DNA of 29,296 bases from UBA4459 sp036351335 (GCA_036351335.1 JAZBOW010000303.1:1-29296), one strand, 5' to 3'. Positions 1 through 8,730 are shown, counted from the first letter of the stretch. A program made the numbers and translations. The notes: generated by a model from the letters alone, not told the origin.

Positions 1-672
1 AATATTGCCAAATTCAATGCAAATAACCGCTTTGGCATCAAACTGGTTTTTACTACGCGGGAGGGGCCTGTATCGAATGAAACCACCATTAGCGAATTAC
101 AACGCATTGACAGTGCCATTCTCATCGCGGGCGATACGGCAGGTGCTTATTTCATGAAAGGTGTGGTAAACAGCATGCTGCAGAATTACAGCATTGCGAT
201 CAATGCGTATAACAAAGCCCTGAAACATGATCCTTATATTTCCTATGCTTACTTAAACCGTGGAACAACCCAATATGAACTAGATGAATTCATATTTAAT
301 GAACAGGAATATACGAGTGCAATTACTATAAGCCGGAGTGGATACAACGAACCAAGAAAAGAAATTGAAGAACCGGATTATCATAGCACTATGGACGATT
401 ATAGTAAGGTAATCAGGCAAAACCCGGATTTACCATTTGTATATTACAACAGAGCCAATGTGCAATTAAGGCTGAAGGAATACCACCGTGCCATTGATGA
501 TTATTCACGTGCCATCGAACTTGAACCGGATATGGCAGAAGCATATTACAACAGGGCACTGACACTCTTATTCCTGGAAGAAAATGAACTTGCCTGCAAA
601 GACCTCAGCATTGCGGGTGAACTAGGAATCACCGACGCCTACAATGTGATCAAAAGGTATTGCCACAAATAA
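1..672 (+). CDS. TPR-repeat protein, 5' end outside the window
   Basis: The frame is open from base 1 with no stop, so the 223 codons seen are the C-terminal part of a longer gene; the first in-window ATG (154) is an internal methionine. Tetratricopeptide repeats are visible near bases 136-237, 436-537 and 538-640, with the usual A-Y-x-N-R-(A/G) and (A/I)-x-x-Y-x-x-A-(I/L)-x-x-x-P spacing. TPRs are helical protein-binding scaffolds and do not reveal the partner. No catalytic motif or membrane segment is visible here. A non-repeat insert (about bases 275-400) separates the first and second clear repeats. The gene ends 8 bases from the convergent DUF5362-type gene. In Bacteroidota such proteins are often periplasmic or cytoplasmic accessory factors; the missing N-terminus would decide. 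Confidence 0.85.
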   Translation, partial: NIAKFNANNRFGIKLVFTTREGPVSNETTISELQRIDSAILIAGDTAGAYFMKGVVNSMLQNYSIAINAYNKALKHDPYISYAYLNRGTTQYELDEFIFNEQEYTSAITISRSGYNEPRKEIEEPDYHSTMDDYSKVIRQNPDLPFVYYNRANVQLRLKEYHRAIDDYSRAIELEPDMAEAYYNRALTLLFLEENELACKDLSIAGELGITDAYNVIKRYCHK

Positions 673-680
673 AACAAGCT

Positions 681-1073
681 CTAATAGTAATTTTCCTGCA
701 TCAACTCTGGAAGTTGAAATATAACACCGGTCGCGATAACCACGATGATCGCAATAATAGATCCAATAATACCTATTAGGGCAAGTACACCATACACTGT
801 AAAATAAGTACTTAAACTGTTTTGCGATCTGACCATTGCCAAAATATCTCCCGAAGCTTGCGCTTGTTCGATCCTGTTGGCCGTTTGATTCAACAGAACG
901 CCCAGCCATATTGGCAGCCATGCAATAATAATCCCGACAATCGTCAAAGCCGCAAACACTCCGTAAATGATCATAAGAATACCCAGAAATTTGATCCAGC
1001 CTTTGCTGCTAAATAGTGGCAAACTTACTTCCCGTACCACTTTTTGTTCAATTTGTATGTCTTCATTTTCCAT
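681..1073 (-). CDS. small two-segment membrane protein, DUF5362-like
   Basis: Encodes 130 residues. An acidic N-terminus (residues 1-14) is followed by a long hydrophobic segment at about 27-62, a short polar helix rich in Gln/Ala (63-88) and a second hydrophobic segment at about 90-118, so this is a small integral inner-membrane protein. It resembles the DUF5362 family of Bacteroidota; function unknown. I start it at the ATG at 1073, not at an in-frame codon at 1187: the extra 38 residues are low-complexity and would be encoded through a good promoter (-33 TTTG, 19 bases, -7 TAACTTTA at 1118-1148). It is convergent with the TPR gene and divergent from the ftsB-like gene. Confidence 0.75.
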   Translation of the reverse strand: MENEDIQIEQKVVREVSLPLFSSKGWIKFLGILMIIYGVFAALTIVGIIIAWLPIWLGVLLNQTANRIEQAQASGDILAMVRSQNSLSTYFTVYGVLALIGIIGSIIAIIVVIATGVIFQLPELMQENYY

Positions 1074-1117
1074 GTAATAAAAATTTAATTGATGAATATA
1101 TTTATTAAACGATGTTA

Positions 1118-1148
1118 TAAAGTTAGGTATGAATTGGGTGTTAACAAA
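1118..1148 (-). promoter_or_regulatory. promoter of the DUF5362-like gene
   Basis: Read on the minus strand, TTTG (1148-1145), 19 bases, then TAACTTTA (1125-1118), one mismatch to the Bacteroidota -33/-7 pattern TTTG-N19-TAnnTTTG. The predicted start of transcription near 1114 gives a leader of about 40 bases. Confidence 0.5.
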
Positions 1149-1171
1149 AAAAAGTTTAAAATAATACCGCT

Positions 1172-1207
1172 TTTGATAATAAAACACTTATTCTGTCGCT
1201 ACATTTG
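1172..1207 (+). promoter_or_regulatory. promoter of the ftsB-like gene
   Basis: An exact -7 box TACATTTG lies at 1200-1207, with TTTG at 1172-1175 upstream. The 24-base spacer is longer than usual, so the -33 call is weaker than the -7 call. The predicted leader before the ATG at 1222 is about 11 bases. Confidence 0.5.
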
Positions 1208-1221
1208 CAATCACAATATTC

Positions 1222-1512
1222 ATGATGTTTTTCAGAAAATATATACTCAATAAATACTTCATTACAGCGCTTGCATTCCTTGTATGGATGGTATTTTTCG
1301 ATCAGGAAAGTTTTATTGATCAGTTCAGACTAAGCAGGAATTTGAAAAACCTCGAAAACCAAAAGTCCTATTACCTGGAGGAAATTGAGAAAACAAAAGG
1401 CGCCATCAATGTGTTGGAAAATGATACAGCACATCTTGAAAAATATGCCCGCGAGAAATATTATATGAAAAAAGACAATGAAGATGTGTTTGTAATTATT
1501 GAAGAAGAGTAA
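1222..1512 (+). CDS. ftsB: FtsB/DivIC-like septum formation protein
   Basis: A 96-residue bitopic membrane protein. A short basic N-terminus leads into one transmembrane segment (about residues 12-27), followed by a coiled coil (about 33-72) with regular Leu/Ile spacing, then a conserved-looking A-R-E-K-Y-Y-M-K segment typical of the FtsB/DivIC family. These proteins sit in the inner membrane and hold the FtsL-FtsQ divisome subcomplex together. Length and architecture match the family. Two ATG codons lie in tandem at 1222 and 1225; I take the first. It stands alone with its own promoter, and its stop is five bases from the stop of the convergent hydrolase gene. Family membership is clear; FtsB versus DivIC naming is a matter of convention in this phylum. 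Confidence 0.82.
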   Translation: MMFFRKYILNKYFITALAFLVWMVFFDQESFIDQFRLSRNLKNLENQKSYYLEEIEKTKGAINVLENDTAHLEKYAREKYYMKKDNEDVFVIIEEE

Positions 1513-1517
1513 ACCGC

Positions 1518-2207
1518 CTATACTTTATTTCTGTTTCTTTTTTCAAACTCTTTTCTTATTTGTTTTTGCCTCAATCTTTTACCATGCGCCGGATAATACC
1601 AATCCGCATCCTGTTTCAGCAATTTTTTCCAGCTTTCAAGCAATGCCGTTTCATCATTTGCAAATGGCGGATATATTTTATGCATGATATTAAATAAACT
1701 GTCACCAACAAATGCATTATTTTCAATGATCAATGATGATGAGCCGGATGTATGACCTGGCGTATGGATAATTTTTCCTTCGATTCCAAATGGGGATAAT
1801 TCCAGTTCATCATCAAATATGATATCGGGCGCAACCGGTTGAAATTTATTATATAGTTTAGACACCCGCTTACCCATAAATGAAATTACGCTGAATAATG
1901 GATTGGTGCCATCCGGCACCCTGTGGAAACCATCCCTGAGTTTATCGGCCTCTGATTCATGAACGATTATTTTGGCTCCTGACTTTTCTTTCAAAAACGC
2001 TGCACAGCCAGCATGATCATAATGGGTATGCGTAAGAAATATAATTTGAAGAGCTTCGATATTCAATCCCCTTGAAGTGACTGCCTTCAGAATTTTATTT
2101 TCATATCCTTTGGTTCCGGTATCCACCAGTAAAAATCCCTTTTCGGCAATTACCAGGTATACATGGCCAACCCCGGCGAGAATCGGTATAATTTTAAGCT
2201 TTGTCAT
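1518..2207 (-). CDS. metallo-beta-lactamase-fold hydrolase
   Basis: A 229-residue soluble protein with the complete metal site of the glyoxalase II/RNase Z-type fold: H-T-H-Y-D-H at residues 60-65, His152 in T-P-G-H-T-S-G, Asp169 in V-G-D-S and His208 in Y-P-A-H-G. These residues bind two metal ions and activate water. Glyoxalase II-like thioester hydrolase activity is plausible, but the substrate cannot be read from the sequence. No signal peptide, so probably cytoplasmic. Its ATG overlaps the priA stop codon (TAATG on the minus strand), so it is almost certainly translated by coupling from the priA mRNA; no promoter is seen of its own. The pairing with priA gives no evident functional link. 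Confidence 0.9.
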   Translation of the reverse strand: MTKLKIIPILAGVGHVYLVIAEKGFLLVDTGTKGYENKILKAVTSRGLNIEALQIIFLTHTHYDHAGCAAFLKEKSGAKIIVHESEADKLRDGFHRVPDGTNPLFSVISFMGKRVSKLYNKFQPVAPDIIFDDELELSPFGIEGKIIHTPGHTSGSSSLIIENNAFVGDSLFNIMHKIYPPFANDETALLESWKKLLKQDADWYYPAHGKRLRQKQIRKEFEKRNRNKV

Positions 2208-4693
2208 TATTGCGGATCTACATCAAGTTGAATAACAATGGACTTATATTTCGCCAGTGTCCGGAACTCCTGTAAAGACTGGTTCATTTCATCTTTCACT
2301 GAAGCATAATGACTACCTCTGGCTACTTTGATCATAATATGTTTTATATAATATGACCGTACCCTTGCCACCAGCGGATATTCGGGACCATACAGCATCT
2401 TTCCAAACTTGCTTCTCAATTCTTTCGCGAACACAAGTGATCCTTCATGCAGCAATTCTGGTTTTTTATGTTTCATTTTAACAATGATCAACCGGTAATA
2501 GGGTGGATAAAAGAATCGTTTTCGTTCTGCCAATTGCAGTTTGTACATCTCAATGTAATCATGTTTTACCACACATCTGATGATGGAATGCCCAGGTCTC
2601 CAGGCTTGAATAACCACTTTTCCTTGTTTATGTTTTCTGCCGGCCCGGCCACTTACCTGTTCCATCAACTGGAAACTGCGTTCATGTGCCCTGAAATCAG
2701 GAAAACTGAGCATATTATCGGCGCTTAAAACCCCAACAACCTGTACATTATCAAAATCCAGTCCTTTGGTTACCATTTGAGTACCGATCAGGATATCGGT
2801 TTTCCGGTCTTCAAAGTTGGAAATAATTCTATGAAAAGCGTTCTTTGTGCGGGTGGTATCCAGGTCCATCCTATCAATGCGCGCATCAGGTAAAATAAGC
2901 GACAGTTCCTCCACCACTTGTTCAGTGCCAAATCCCTGCATCTTTAAAAATGTATTGCCACAATCATGGCACTCATGCGGGATGGTGGTTGAATACCCGC
3001 AATAATGGCATTTCAGCAACTCGCTGTGTTTATGATATGTAAGGGTTACATCACAGTACTTGCATTGGGGCACCCAGCCGCATTGTTCGCACTCCACACG
3101 CAACGAAAATCCCCGTCTGTTCTGAAATAATATCACCTGCTTTTGATCTTTCAAGGCTTCGTTTATTTCTCTCAGCAGTACCGAAGAAAAGTGAGATCTC
3201 AGCATCCTACGCCTGTGTTCATCACGTAAATCAACCACCTCGATATCCGGCATTTTCAATCCTCCGTAGCGCTCATTCAGTTCAACCAATGCGTACTTTC
3301 TATTCATAGCATTGTAATAGCTTTCAATAGAGGGCGTCGCAGATCCAAGTACCACTTTTGCTTTGTGGATGGTTGCCAGGTATATGGCTGCATCACGGGC
3401 GTTGTAGCGTGGCGCCGGATCAAACTGTTTGTACGACTGGTCATGCTCTTCATCCACGATGATCAGACCTAAATTCTCATACGGCAAGAATATGGCAGAC
3501 CGGGGACCAAGGATGATTTCGTATTTCGAGGCTTCACCTGATTTCTCCCGGCCGGAAAGATTGTTCCACACTTCTGCCCTCTCATCTTTGCTGTATCGCG
3601 AATGGTAAATGCCCACTTTGTCGCCAAAATACTTTTTTAGCCGGCTGATAATTTGCGTGGTTAACGCGATTTCAGGCAACAAATACAATACTTGTTTTCC
3701 TTCTTTCAGCACTTTCTGAATAAGCTTGATGTATATTTCTGTTTTCCCACCAGAGGTAACGCCATGCAACAACACTACATTGAAATTCACAAATGCCAAA
3801 TGAATATGGTCAAAAGCTATTTTTTGCATCTCACTGAGGACAATGGGTGCTGCCTTTTCGGTTTCTTTGTTCTGAAACCGGCTGATCATCCTTTCCGAGA
3901 TTTCAAAAATACCTTTATCCACGAGCACTTTCAGAATAGTAGAATTGCTTCCTGCTTTTTTCAGCAACACATCTTTGCTAATGTGCTCATTTTTGTTTTT
4001 TGAAAATCCCCTCAGGCTTATGTAAGCCATCACAAGTTCCAATTGTTTGTGCGCCCGTTTTCCAAGATCATCCATCAGTTGCTGGATATCCTTTTCTCCC
4101 TGAAAAGTATTACTGAGCGAAACTATTTTTTCCAGCTTAGGCTTATAACCTCCCTTGAGTTCTTCTTCCATATAGATCAGCCGCTTATCGATCATCCTTT
4201 TCAGAAGAGGCTGTACTTTTTGAAAACCTACCTGTTTTGAAATTTCATCGATTGTCAACTTTTCCTTTGCTAGCAATGCCTCTGTAATCCTGTATTCGTA
4301 TTCGTCCAGTATGTTTTCATCCGCTTTAAAACATGGCGCCAGCAATACTTTTGATTCGCTGGACAGTTTAAAAGCTGATGGAAGCGCGGCTTGCATTACT
4401 TCGCCTTCAGTACACATATAATAGCCAGAAAGCCATTCCCAAAACCCGAACTGTATAGGATTTACCAAAGCTTGTTCATCAAGCAAATGGAGAATGTATT
4501 TAGGAACAGTTGCCGGTACCTGCTGATGAATTCGCCGGATCAAACCAGCGTATACTTTCTTTTTACCGAATTGTACCGATATCCTTTGCCCAACCTTAAC
4601 CGAATCGTTCCACTCGAAAGGAATCCGATATGTGAAGGTGCCTTTTACAGGTAAAGGCAATAAGATGTCAGCAAATAGGGTTGTCCGGCTCAT
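2207..4693 (-). CDS. priA: primosomal protein N' (replication restart helicase PriA)
   Basis: 828 residues from the chosen start. PriA is the 3'-5' superfamily 2 helicase that recognises stalled forks and loads the replicative helicase. Visible in order: N-terminal 3' DNA-binding domain (about 1-105), winged-helix-like region, Walker A G-V-T-S-G-G-K-T (311-318), DEEH box (414-417), motif III G-S-A-T-P (450-454), a zinc-binding insert with eight cysteines (535, 538, 544, 547, 562, 565, 575, 578), helicase motif Q-x-x-G-R-A-G-R and a C-terminal domain. Length is slightly above the usual 730-820. An in-frame codon at 4741 would add 16 residues, but an exact -7 box lies at 4699-4706, so the ATG at 4693 with a 0-3 base leader is preferred. 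The hydrolase gene is coupled downstream. Confidence 0.96.
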   Translation of the reverse strand: MSRTTLFADILLPLPVKGTFTYRIPFEWNDSVKVGQRISVQFGKKKVYAGLIRRIHQQVPATVPKYILHLLDEQALVNPIQFGFWEWLSGYYMCTEGEVMQAALPSAFKLSSESKVLLAPCFKADENILDEYEYRITEALLAKEKLTIDEISKQVGFQKVQPLLKRMIDKRLIYMEEELKGGYKPKLEKIVSLSNTFQGEKDIQQLMDDLGKRAHKQLELVMAYISLRGFSKNKNEHISKDVLLKKAGSNSTILKVLVDKGIFEISERMISRFQNKETEKAAPIVLSEMQKIAFDHIHLAFVNFNVVLLHGVTSGGKTEIYIKLIQKVLKEGKQVLYLLPEIALTTQIISRLKKYFGDKVGIYHSRYSKDERAEVWNNLSGREKSGEASKYEIILGPRSAIFLPYENLGLIIVDEEHDQSYKQFDPAPRYNARDAAIYLATIHKAKVVLGSATPSIESYYNAMNRKYALVELNERYGGLKMPDIEVVDLRDEHRRRMLRSHFSSVLLREINEALKDQKQVILFQNRRGFSLRVECEQCGWVPQCKYCDVTLTYHKHSELLKCHYCGYSTTIPHECHDCGNTFLKMQGFGTEQVVEELSLILPDARIDRMDLDTTRTKNAFHRIISNFEDRKTDILIGTQMVTKGLDFDNVQVVGVLSADNMLSFPDFRAHERSFQLMEQVSGRAGRKHKQGKVVIQAWRPGHSIIRCVVKHDYIEMYKLQLAERKRFFYPPYYRLIIVKMKHKKPELLHEGSLVFAKELRSKFGKMLYGPEYPLVARVRSYYIKHIMIKVARGSHYASVKDEMNQSLQEFRTLAKYKSIVIQLDVDPQ

Positions 4694-4698
4694 ACGAA

Positions 4699-4706
4699 CA
4701 AAGGTA
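4699..4706 (-). promoter_or_regulatory. -7 box directly before the priA start
   Basis: Minus strand reads TACCTTTG, an exact TAnnTTTG match. Its last base is only five bases from the A of the priA ATG (4693), so the predicted transcript starts at or within about three bases of the start codon. No clear -33 TTG is present. Confidence 0.6.
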
Positions 4707-4781
4707 GATTTTTTAATGCTAAATGCTTCAAACTCTTCCAAAGTTTGGAGCTTTGGTAAGGTTAGGGGGTTCGGCAGGCGA

Positions 4782-7226
4782 CTAGTTACTTATTACATAT
4801 GCATTTTTACCTTCTTCAAAGTTCTTAATACCCTTCTCAAGGAACTCAACAAACTCATCCACATCCAGATCGTAAGCACGCGGTTGTGTTAACACTTCGC
4901 TATCGTGACCCATCAACACATAAAAAGGCTGGGCATTAACACCGAATTTTGTGATCTGCAGATCGGCATATTTTTTCCCGATGGTTTTTTTCATTTTGCC
5001 ATCATATTCCGACTTGACCCACTCATCTTCTGCAAGTTTGGTTTTATCATCCACATAAAGTGCAAGGATGATATAATCCTCTCGCAGTATTTTCAGTACT
5101 TTCGGATCGGACCATACATTGGCCTCCATCTCCCGGCAATTTACACATCCGTGTCCCGTAAAGTCAATGAAGATGGGCTTATTCTGTTCTTTGGCACAAC
5201 TCAGGGCCTGATCATAATCAAAGTATCCTTCCAAACCATGGGGTAAATGCAAGAAATCTGCATACTTCGGTTTATCACAAATTTCTACTACTTCTTCACC
5301 TCCCGATCCGGCATATAATTCAACATTGTTACGAATTACTGCATTCAAATCAAAGTCGTGTGTCGACTGTGGCGGTATATATCCTGACAGCGCTTTTAAT
5401 GGCGCTCCAAACATGCCGGGTATGAGATACATAACGAAAGAGAAAGTAATAATGGCAAACATCAAGCGGGGTACAGATACGAAAGGCAGATCAGAATCGT
5501 GCGCGAACTTAATCTTACCTAACAAATACATGCCCATCAGGAAGAAGATCACAATCCAAAATGCCAGGTAGACTTCCCTGTCCAATATGCCCCAATGATA
5601 CGTTTGGTCTGCAATGCTGAGAAATTTCAATCCCAATGCCAACTCAAGGAAACCCAGCACAACTTTTACCGCATTTAACCAGCCACCTGATTTAGGCAGG
5701 CCTTGTAATAATGATGGGAAAAAAGCGAAAAGTGTAAAAGGTAATGCAAATGCCAGGGAGAAACCCAGCATTCCGATAATGGGTTTTACAACCTGTCCTC
5801 CGGCTGATTCAACAAGAATAGTTCCCACAATCGGGCCGGTGCAACTAAATGACACCAACACCAATGTTACTGCCATAAATACTGGCCCTAAGAATCCGCC
5901 TTTATCGGCTTTCTGGTCAGTTTTATTGACCATCCAACTGGGTAGTACAATTTCGAACATACCAAAAAATGAGGCGGCAAAAATGACAAATATCAGGAAG
6001 AATAAAATATTAGGTAACCAGTGGGTACTTAACCAGTTGGCAATATCGGGCCCGGCCACTACAGCAAGTATAGAACCAATAAATGTATAGATAGCGATGA
6101 TGCTTATTCCGTAAATGATCGCCTGCATTTTTCCCTTCGCTTTTTCTTCCCCATCTTTCATAAAGAATGAAACCGTCATCGGTATCATCGGGAAAACGCA
6201 GGGCGTAAGAATGGCAGCTAGGCCTCCCAGAAAAGATAATATAAAGAATCCCCAGAGAGAAGCCTTTTTCCCTTGAATATCCGACATACCTACTTCAGTA
6301 TCTTCCTGCTGACTTTCAATGATAAGCTGATCCGTCTCTCCGTTAAAAAGCAATTCAACATCTTCGTATAATGCGACACATCCTACATCATTACAAACCA
6401 TATATGCGATTTCACCAATAACGGGTATCTGATCTTTGTCGGATGTGAACCTTATGGTTTGTTTAAATGTGGCTGTACGTTCAAAAAACTTAATGTCCAA
6501 TTCAAAAACATCATCAAACTCTTCTATGGGTGTTGTTATTTCAACTGCCTGTCCCAGCAACTCAAATCCATCCTGGTTTTCAAATATGAACTCCGTGGGT
6601 AATGGGCCGTCTTCGGGCACATCCACTGAATATAAATGATAGCCGTCATCAATAGTGGCTGTAAAAAAAATGTCAACGGTTCTATTACCAGTTTTTTCCG
6701 TTTTAATTTGCCATTCAACCGGTTCAAGTATTCCTTGTACAGGCACGGCAGTTGTCGCTCCCGGAGGGGACAGATTGAACTCAAAATCCACATCTGTAGG
6801 GGGCAAACATTTGGTATCGTCGCAACACATAAATTCGAGATAACCTGTAACTTTTACAGGCGATTGCGATAATACTTTAACCCTTTGCTTAAAAACAGCT
6901 TCGAAGGTGAAAAACTTGAGCACCATCTCGAAATTAGGATCATACTCTTCAACTACTTCACTTTCTTCAATGGTTTTACCAATTAATTCATATCTATCCG
7001 ATACATCAAAATTGAAGTTTGTTGCAGGCGGTGACATAGGAATATCCTGCGAGTACAAATGCCACTTATTCTCAATGTCGGCCGTAAAGATCAGATCAAA
7101 CTCGGTATCGTTTACTTGTTCCGTTGAAAAACGCCATTTTACCGGCTCAAGTATTTGCGCGTGAACCGACGTTATGACAAAAAATAATATATATATATAA
7201 CTGAACCTCAGTATATTTTTGATCAT
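4782..7226 (-). CDS. dsbD: DsbD-type thiol:disulfide interchange protein with duplicated N-terminal domain
   Basis: 814 residues. A signal peptide ends at A-Q (23-24). Two homologous periplasmic domains follow at about 25-150 and 166-295; each begins I-L-E-P-V-(K/E)-W, contains H-L-Y-S near its first third and ends with a redox cysteine pair (Cys135/140 after an extra Cys134; Cys278/283). The eight-segment transmembrane domain (about 320-605) has its electron-relay cysteines at 343 (L-T-P-C-V-F-P) and 462 (F-S-C-T-G). A C-terminal thioredoxin-like domain carries G-C-V-N-C (694-697). DsbD takes electrons from cytoplasmic thioredoxin across the inner membrane to reduce periplasmic thiol proteins and cytochrome c maturation factors. 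The family normally has one N-terminal domain, so the tandem copy is unusual. Downstream of tilS on the same strand; 159 bases separate them. Confidence 0.93.
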   Translation of the reverse strand: MIKNILRFSYIYILFFVITSVHAQILEPVKWRFSTEQVNDTEFDLIFTADIENKWHLYSQDIPMSPPATNFNFDVSDRYELIGKTIEESEVVEEYDPNFEMVLKFFTFEAVFKQRVKVLSQSPVKVTGYLEFMCCDDTKCLPPTDVDFEFNLSPPGATTAVPVQGILEPVEWQIKTEKTGNRTVDIFFTATIDDGYHLYSVDVPEDGPLPTEFIFENQDGFELLGQAVEITTPIEEFDDVFELDIKFFERTATFKQTIRFTSDKDQIPVIGEIAYMVCNDVGCVALYEDVELLFNGETDQLIIESQQEDTEVGMSDIQGKKASLWGFFILSFLGGLAAILTPCVFPMIPMTVSFFMKDGEEKAKGKMQAIIYGISIIAIYTFIGSILAVVAGPDIANWLSTHWLPNILFFLIFVIFAASFFGMFEIVLPSWMVNKTDQKADKGGFLGPVFMAVTLVLVSFSCTGPIVGTILVESAGGQVVKPIIGMLGFSLAFALPFTLFAFFPSLLQGLPKSGGWLNAVKVVLGFLELALGLKFLSIADQTYHWGILDREVYLAFWIVIFFLMGMYLLGKIKFAHDSDLPFVSVPRLMFAIITFSFVMYLIPGMFGAPLKALSGYIPPQSTHDFDLNAVIRNNVELYAGSGGEEVVEICDKPKYADFLHLPHGLEGYFDYDQALSCAKEQNKPIFIDFTGHGCVNCREMEANVWSDPKVLKILREDYIILALYVDDKTKLAEDEWVKSEYDGKMKKTIGKKYADLQITKFGVNAQPFYVLMGHDSEVLTQPRAYDLDVDEFVEFLEKGIKNFEEGKNAYVISN
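6700..7155 (-). repeat. tandem protein-level repeat in dsbD (first copy to start of second)
   Basis: The first periplasmic domain of DsbD runs from about base 7154 to 6777, and the second begins near 6731 with the same opening (I-L-E-P-V-x-W). Both share W/Y-H-L-Y-S, E-(E)-Y/F-D, F-K-Q and a Cys-x4-Cys ending. The copies have diverged widely at the DNA level, so the duplication is old. Confidence 0.75.
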
Positions 7227-7385
7227 GTGCTTACATTTTTTTGGTTTGCCAAAATACTAAATAAAATCGTATTGTAAATCAAGATATTGTACTGATAAAG
7301 GACAACTTGAGTCTGATTTCCGTTGCATTCTTTGAAATTTTCAAGTTGGAAAACTGAGCAATTTCAGGACTTTTTATAATGAATA

Positions 7386-8711
7386 TCAAACTTTTTCAAT
7401 GAGTAAAATGTTTTTGGTTTCCGGGGTAATCTTAAATGAATCAGATATTCGATGCCCGATTACCCAAACGATGTCATTTCCCGAAAGTAAAAGCCATACA
7501 ACTTCTTTACCGAATCTGCTGATCTTTTGATCGATAAAATAATCACTAAGAAGTTTACTACCTTTCATACCTATAGGATTGAAGCGATCGCCTTGCTGCC
7601 ATCTTCGTAATACAAGAGGGAAGTTTAATTTGTCTTTGTCTAGTTGGGCAACGCGCACGTCCGTTCTAATTTTAAAAGCCACATTATTTGGTATATTTTC
7701 AAACTTTAAACTTAAAGGTTTGGTTATACGCTCATGATCATCCTTGATGAAATAAATTTCCTCCGTTTTTTTTTCTATAGGCCTGATTAATACTTCTTGC
7801 CTGTCAATCACAGCTTCGTGTGTTTCTGAACAATAGGTTTTACCTGATTGTGTTTCGAAGATTGCGTCTGCGATGTTATTTGTCGTATCACGATTAAAAC
7901 CGAATTCTCTAAGTAAATAATACGTCCAGACTTCTACCGGTTGTAGTTTTGCTATGTCATCTTTTGAAACACGAACATACCCATCATCTTCCTTGAAAAT
8001 AGCATTGCTTTTTTGATTTATAGCATGCTGCAATACAATATCAGCTTCATTAAGATAATCCATACTTGCTAAGATAGCTCCCGTCACATTCTCATCTATT
8101 TTTGTCAATTCAGGTAGTAGTTTCAGGCGTATCTTATTTCTCAAATATGTATCTTCTTTATTAGAGGAATCTTCTCTGAATAATAGCCCTTTTTCATTGA
8201 CGTATGTAATAATTTCTTCTCTTTTCGCAAATAGAAGCGGCCTGATAATCCTGTCTCTTTTATAAGGCATTCCACGTAATCCCGTTAATCCTGATCCTCT
8301 TAACAAGTTGATAAAAAAGGTTTCCACCTGGTCATCGGCATGCTGGGCGGTAGCTGTATATTCAAAACCTTCCTCATCCATCAATTGTTCAAACCAGGCA
8401 TATCTTAGATCGCGCGCTGCCATCTGAATTGACAGCTTATTTTTTTGAGCATAATGCTTGGTGTCAAATCGTTTGGTAAATACAGGCACATCATACTTTT
8501 TGCCCAATCCTCTTACAAATTGTTCATCCCCATCCGATTCCTCAGCACGTAACTTAAAATTACAATGCACTAGAGCGAAGTGATAGCCGGATTTTTTAAA
8601 CAGGTCAAGCATCACAATGGAATCGACACCTCCGCTCACGGCTAACAAAAGACGGTGTCTTTTTGTACAGAGTTTATGCTGTTCAATATATTGTTGGAAT
8701 GTAGCAATCAC
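7386..8711 (-). CDS. tilS: tRNA(Ile)-lysidine synthetase
   Basis: 441 residues. The PP-loop ATPase signature S-G-G-V-D-S is at residues 26-31, followed by the ATP-pyrophosphatase domain, with Q-H-A-D-D-Q-V-E-T (around 123-131) and L-L-R-G-S-G-L-T-G-L matching the family core. The C-terminal half is the tRNA-binding region, ending with a R-R-W-Q-x-G-D-R-F-x-P-x-G-M-x-G-S-K-K/L block. The enzyme converts C34 of tRNA-Ile(CAU) to lysidine, so the tRNA reads AUA. It is essential in nearly all bacteria. The start is a GTG at 8711. No ATG lies upstream within the family's usual N-terminal length, and an exact -7 box sits at 8716-8723, implying an almost leaderless mRNA. It follows the korAB terminator and so is a separate unit. 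Confidence 0.95.
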   Translation of the reverse strand: MIATFQQYIEQHKLCTKRHRLLLAVSGGVDSIVMLDLFKKSGYHFALVHCNFKLRAEESDGDEQFVRGLGKKYDVPVFTKRFDTKHYAQKNKLSIQMAARDLRYAWFEQLMDEEGFEYTATAQHADDQVETFFINLLRGSGLTGLRGMPYKRDRIIRPLLFAKREEIITYVNEKGLLFREDSSNKEDTYLRNKIRLKLLPELTKIDENVTGAILASMDYLNEADIVLQHAINQKSNAIFKEDDGYVRVSKDDIAKLQPVEVWTYYLLREFGFNRDTTNNIADAIFETQSGKTYCSETHEAVIDRQEVLIRPIEKKTEEIYFIKDDHERITKPLSLKFENIPNNVAFKIRTDVRVAQLDKDKLNFPLVLRRWQQGDRFNPIGMKGSKLLSDYFIDQKISRFGKEVVWLLLSGNDIVWVIGHRISDSFKITPETKNILLIEKV

Positions 8712-8715
8712 CTCG

Positions 8716-8723
8716 CAAAGGTA
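8716..8723 (-). promoter_or_regulatory. -7 box directly before the tilS start
   Basis: Minus strand reads TACCTTTG, an exact TAnnTTTG match. Four bases separate it from the GTG start codon at 8711. The position expected for a -33 element falls inside the korB terminator hairpin and its T-tract; no TTG is present there. Confidence 0.6.
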
Positions 8724-8730
8724 GTAAATG

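Noticed and set aside
1073..1187. Extended N-terminus of the DUF5362-like protein
   Set aside because: The extra 38 residues are low-complexity and the region carries a good promoter, so it is probably not translated.
5614..6090. 158-codon open frame on the plus strand
   Set aside because: It is entirely antisense to the dsbD membrane domain; its residues (Asn/Pro/Thr-rich) are the mirror of hydrophobic codons. No promoter or family match.
7227..7385. Promoter for dsbD
   Set aside because: Only imperfect matches to TAnnTTTG (for example TATTTTGG near 7250) with no suitable -33 element; not listed.
7330..7385. Terminator after tilS
   Set aside because: Short A/T-rich palindromes occur, but none has a stable stem followed by a T-run.
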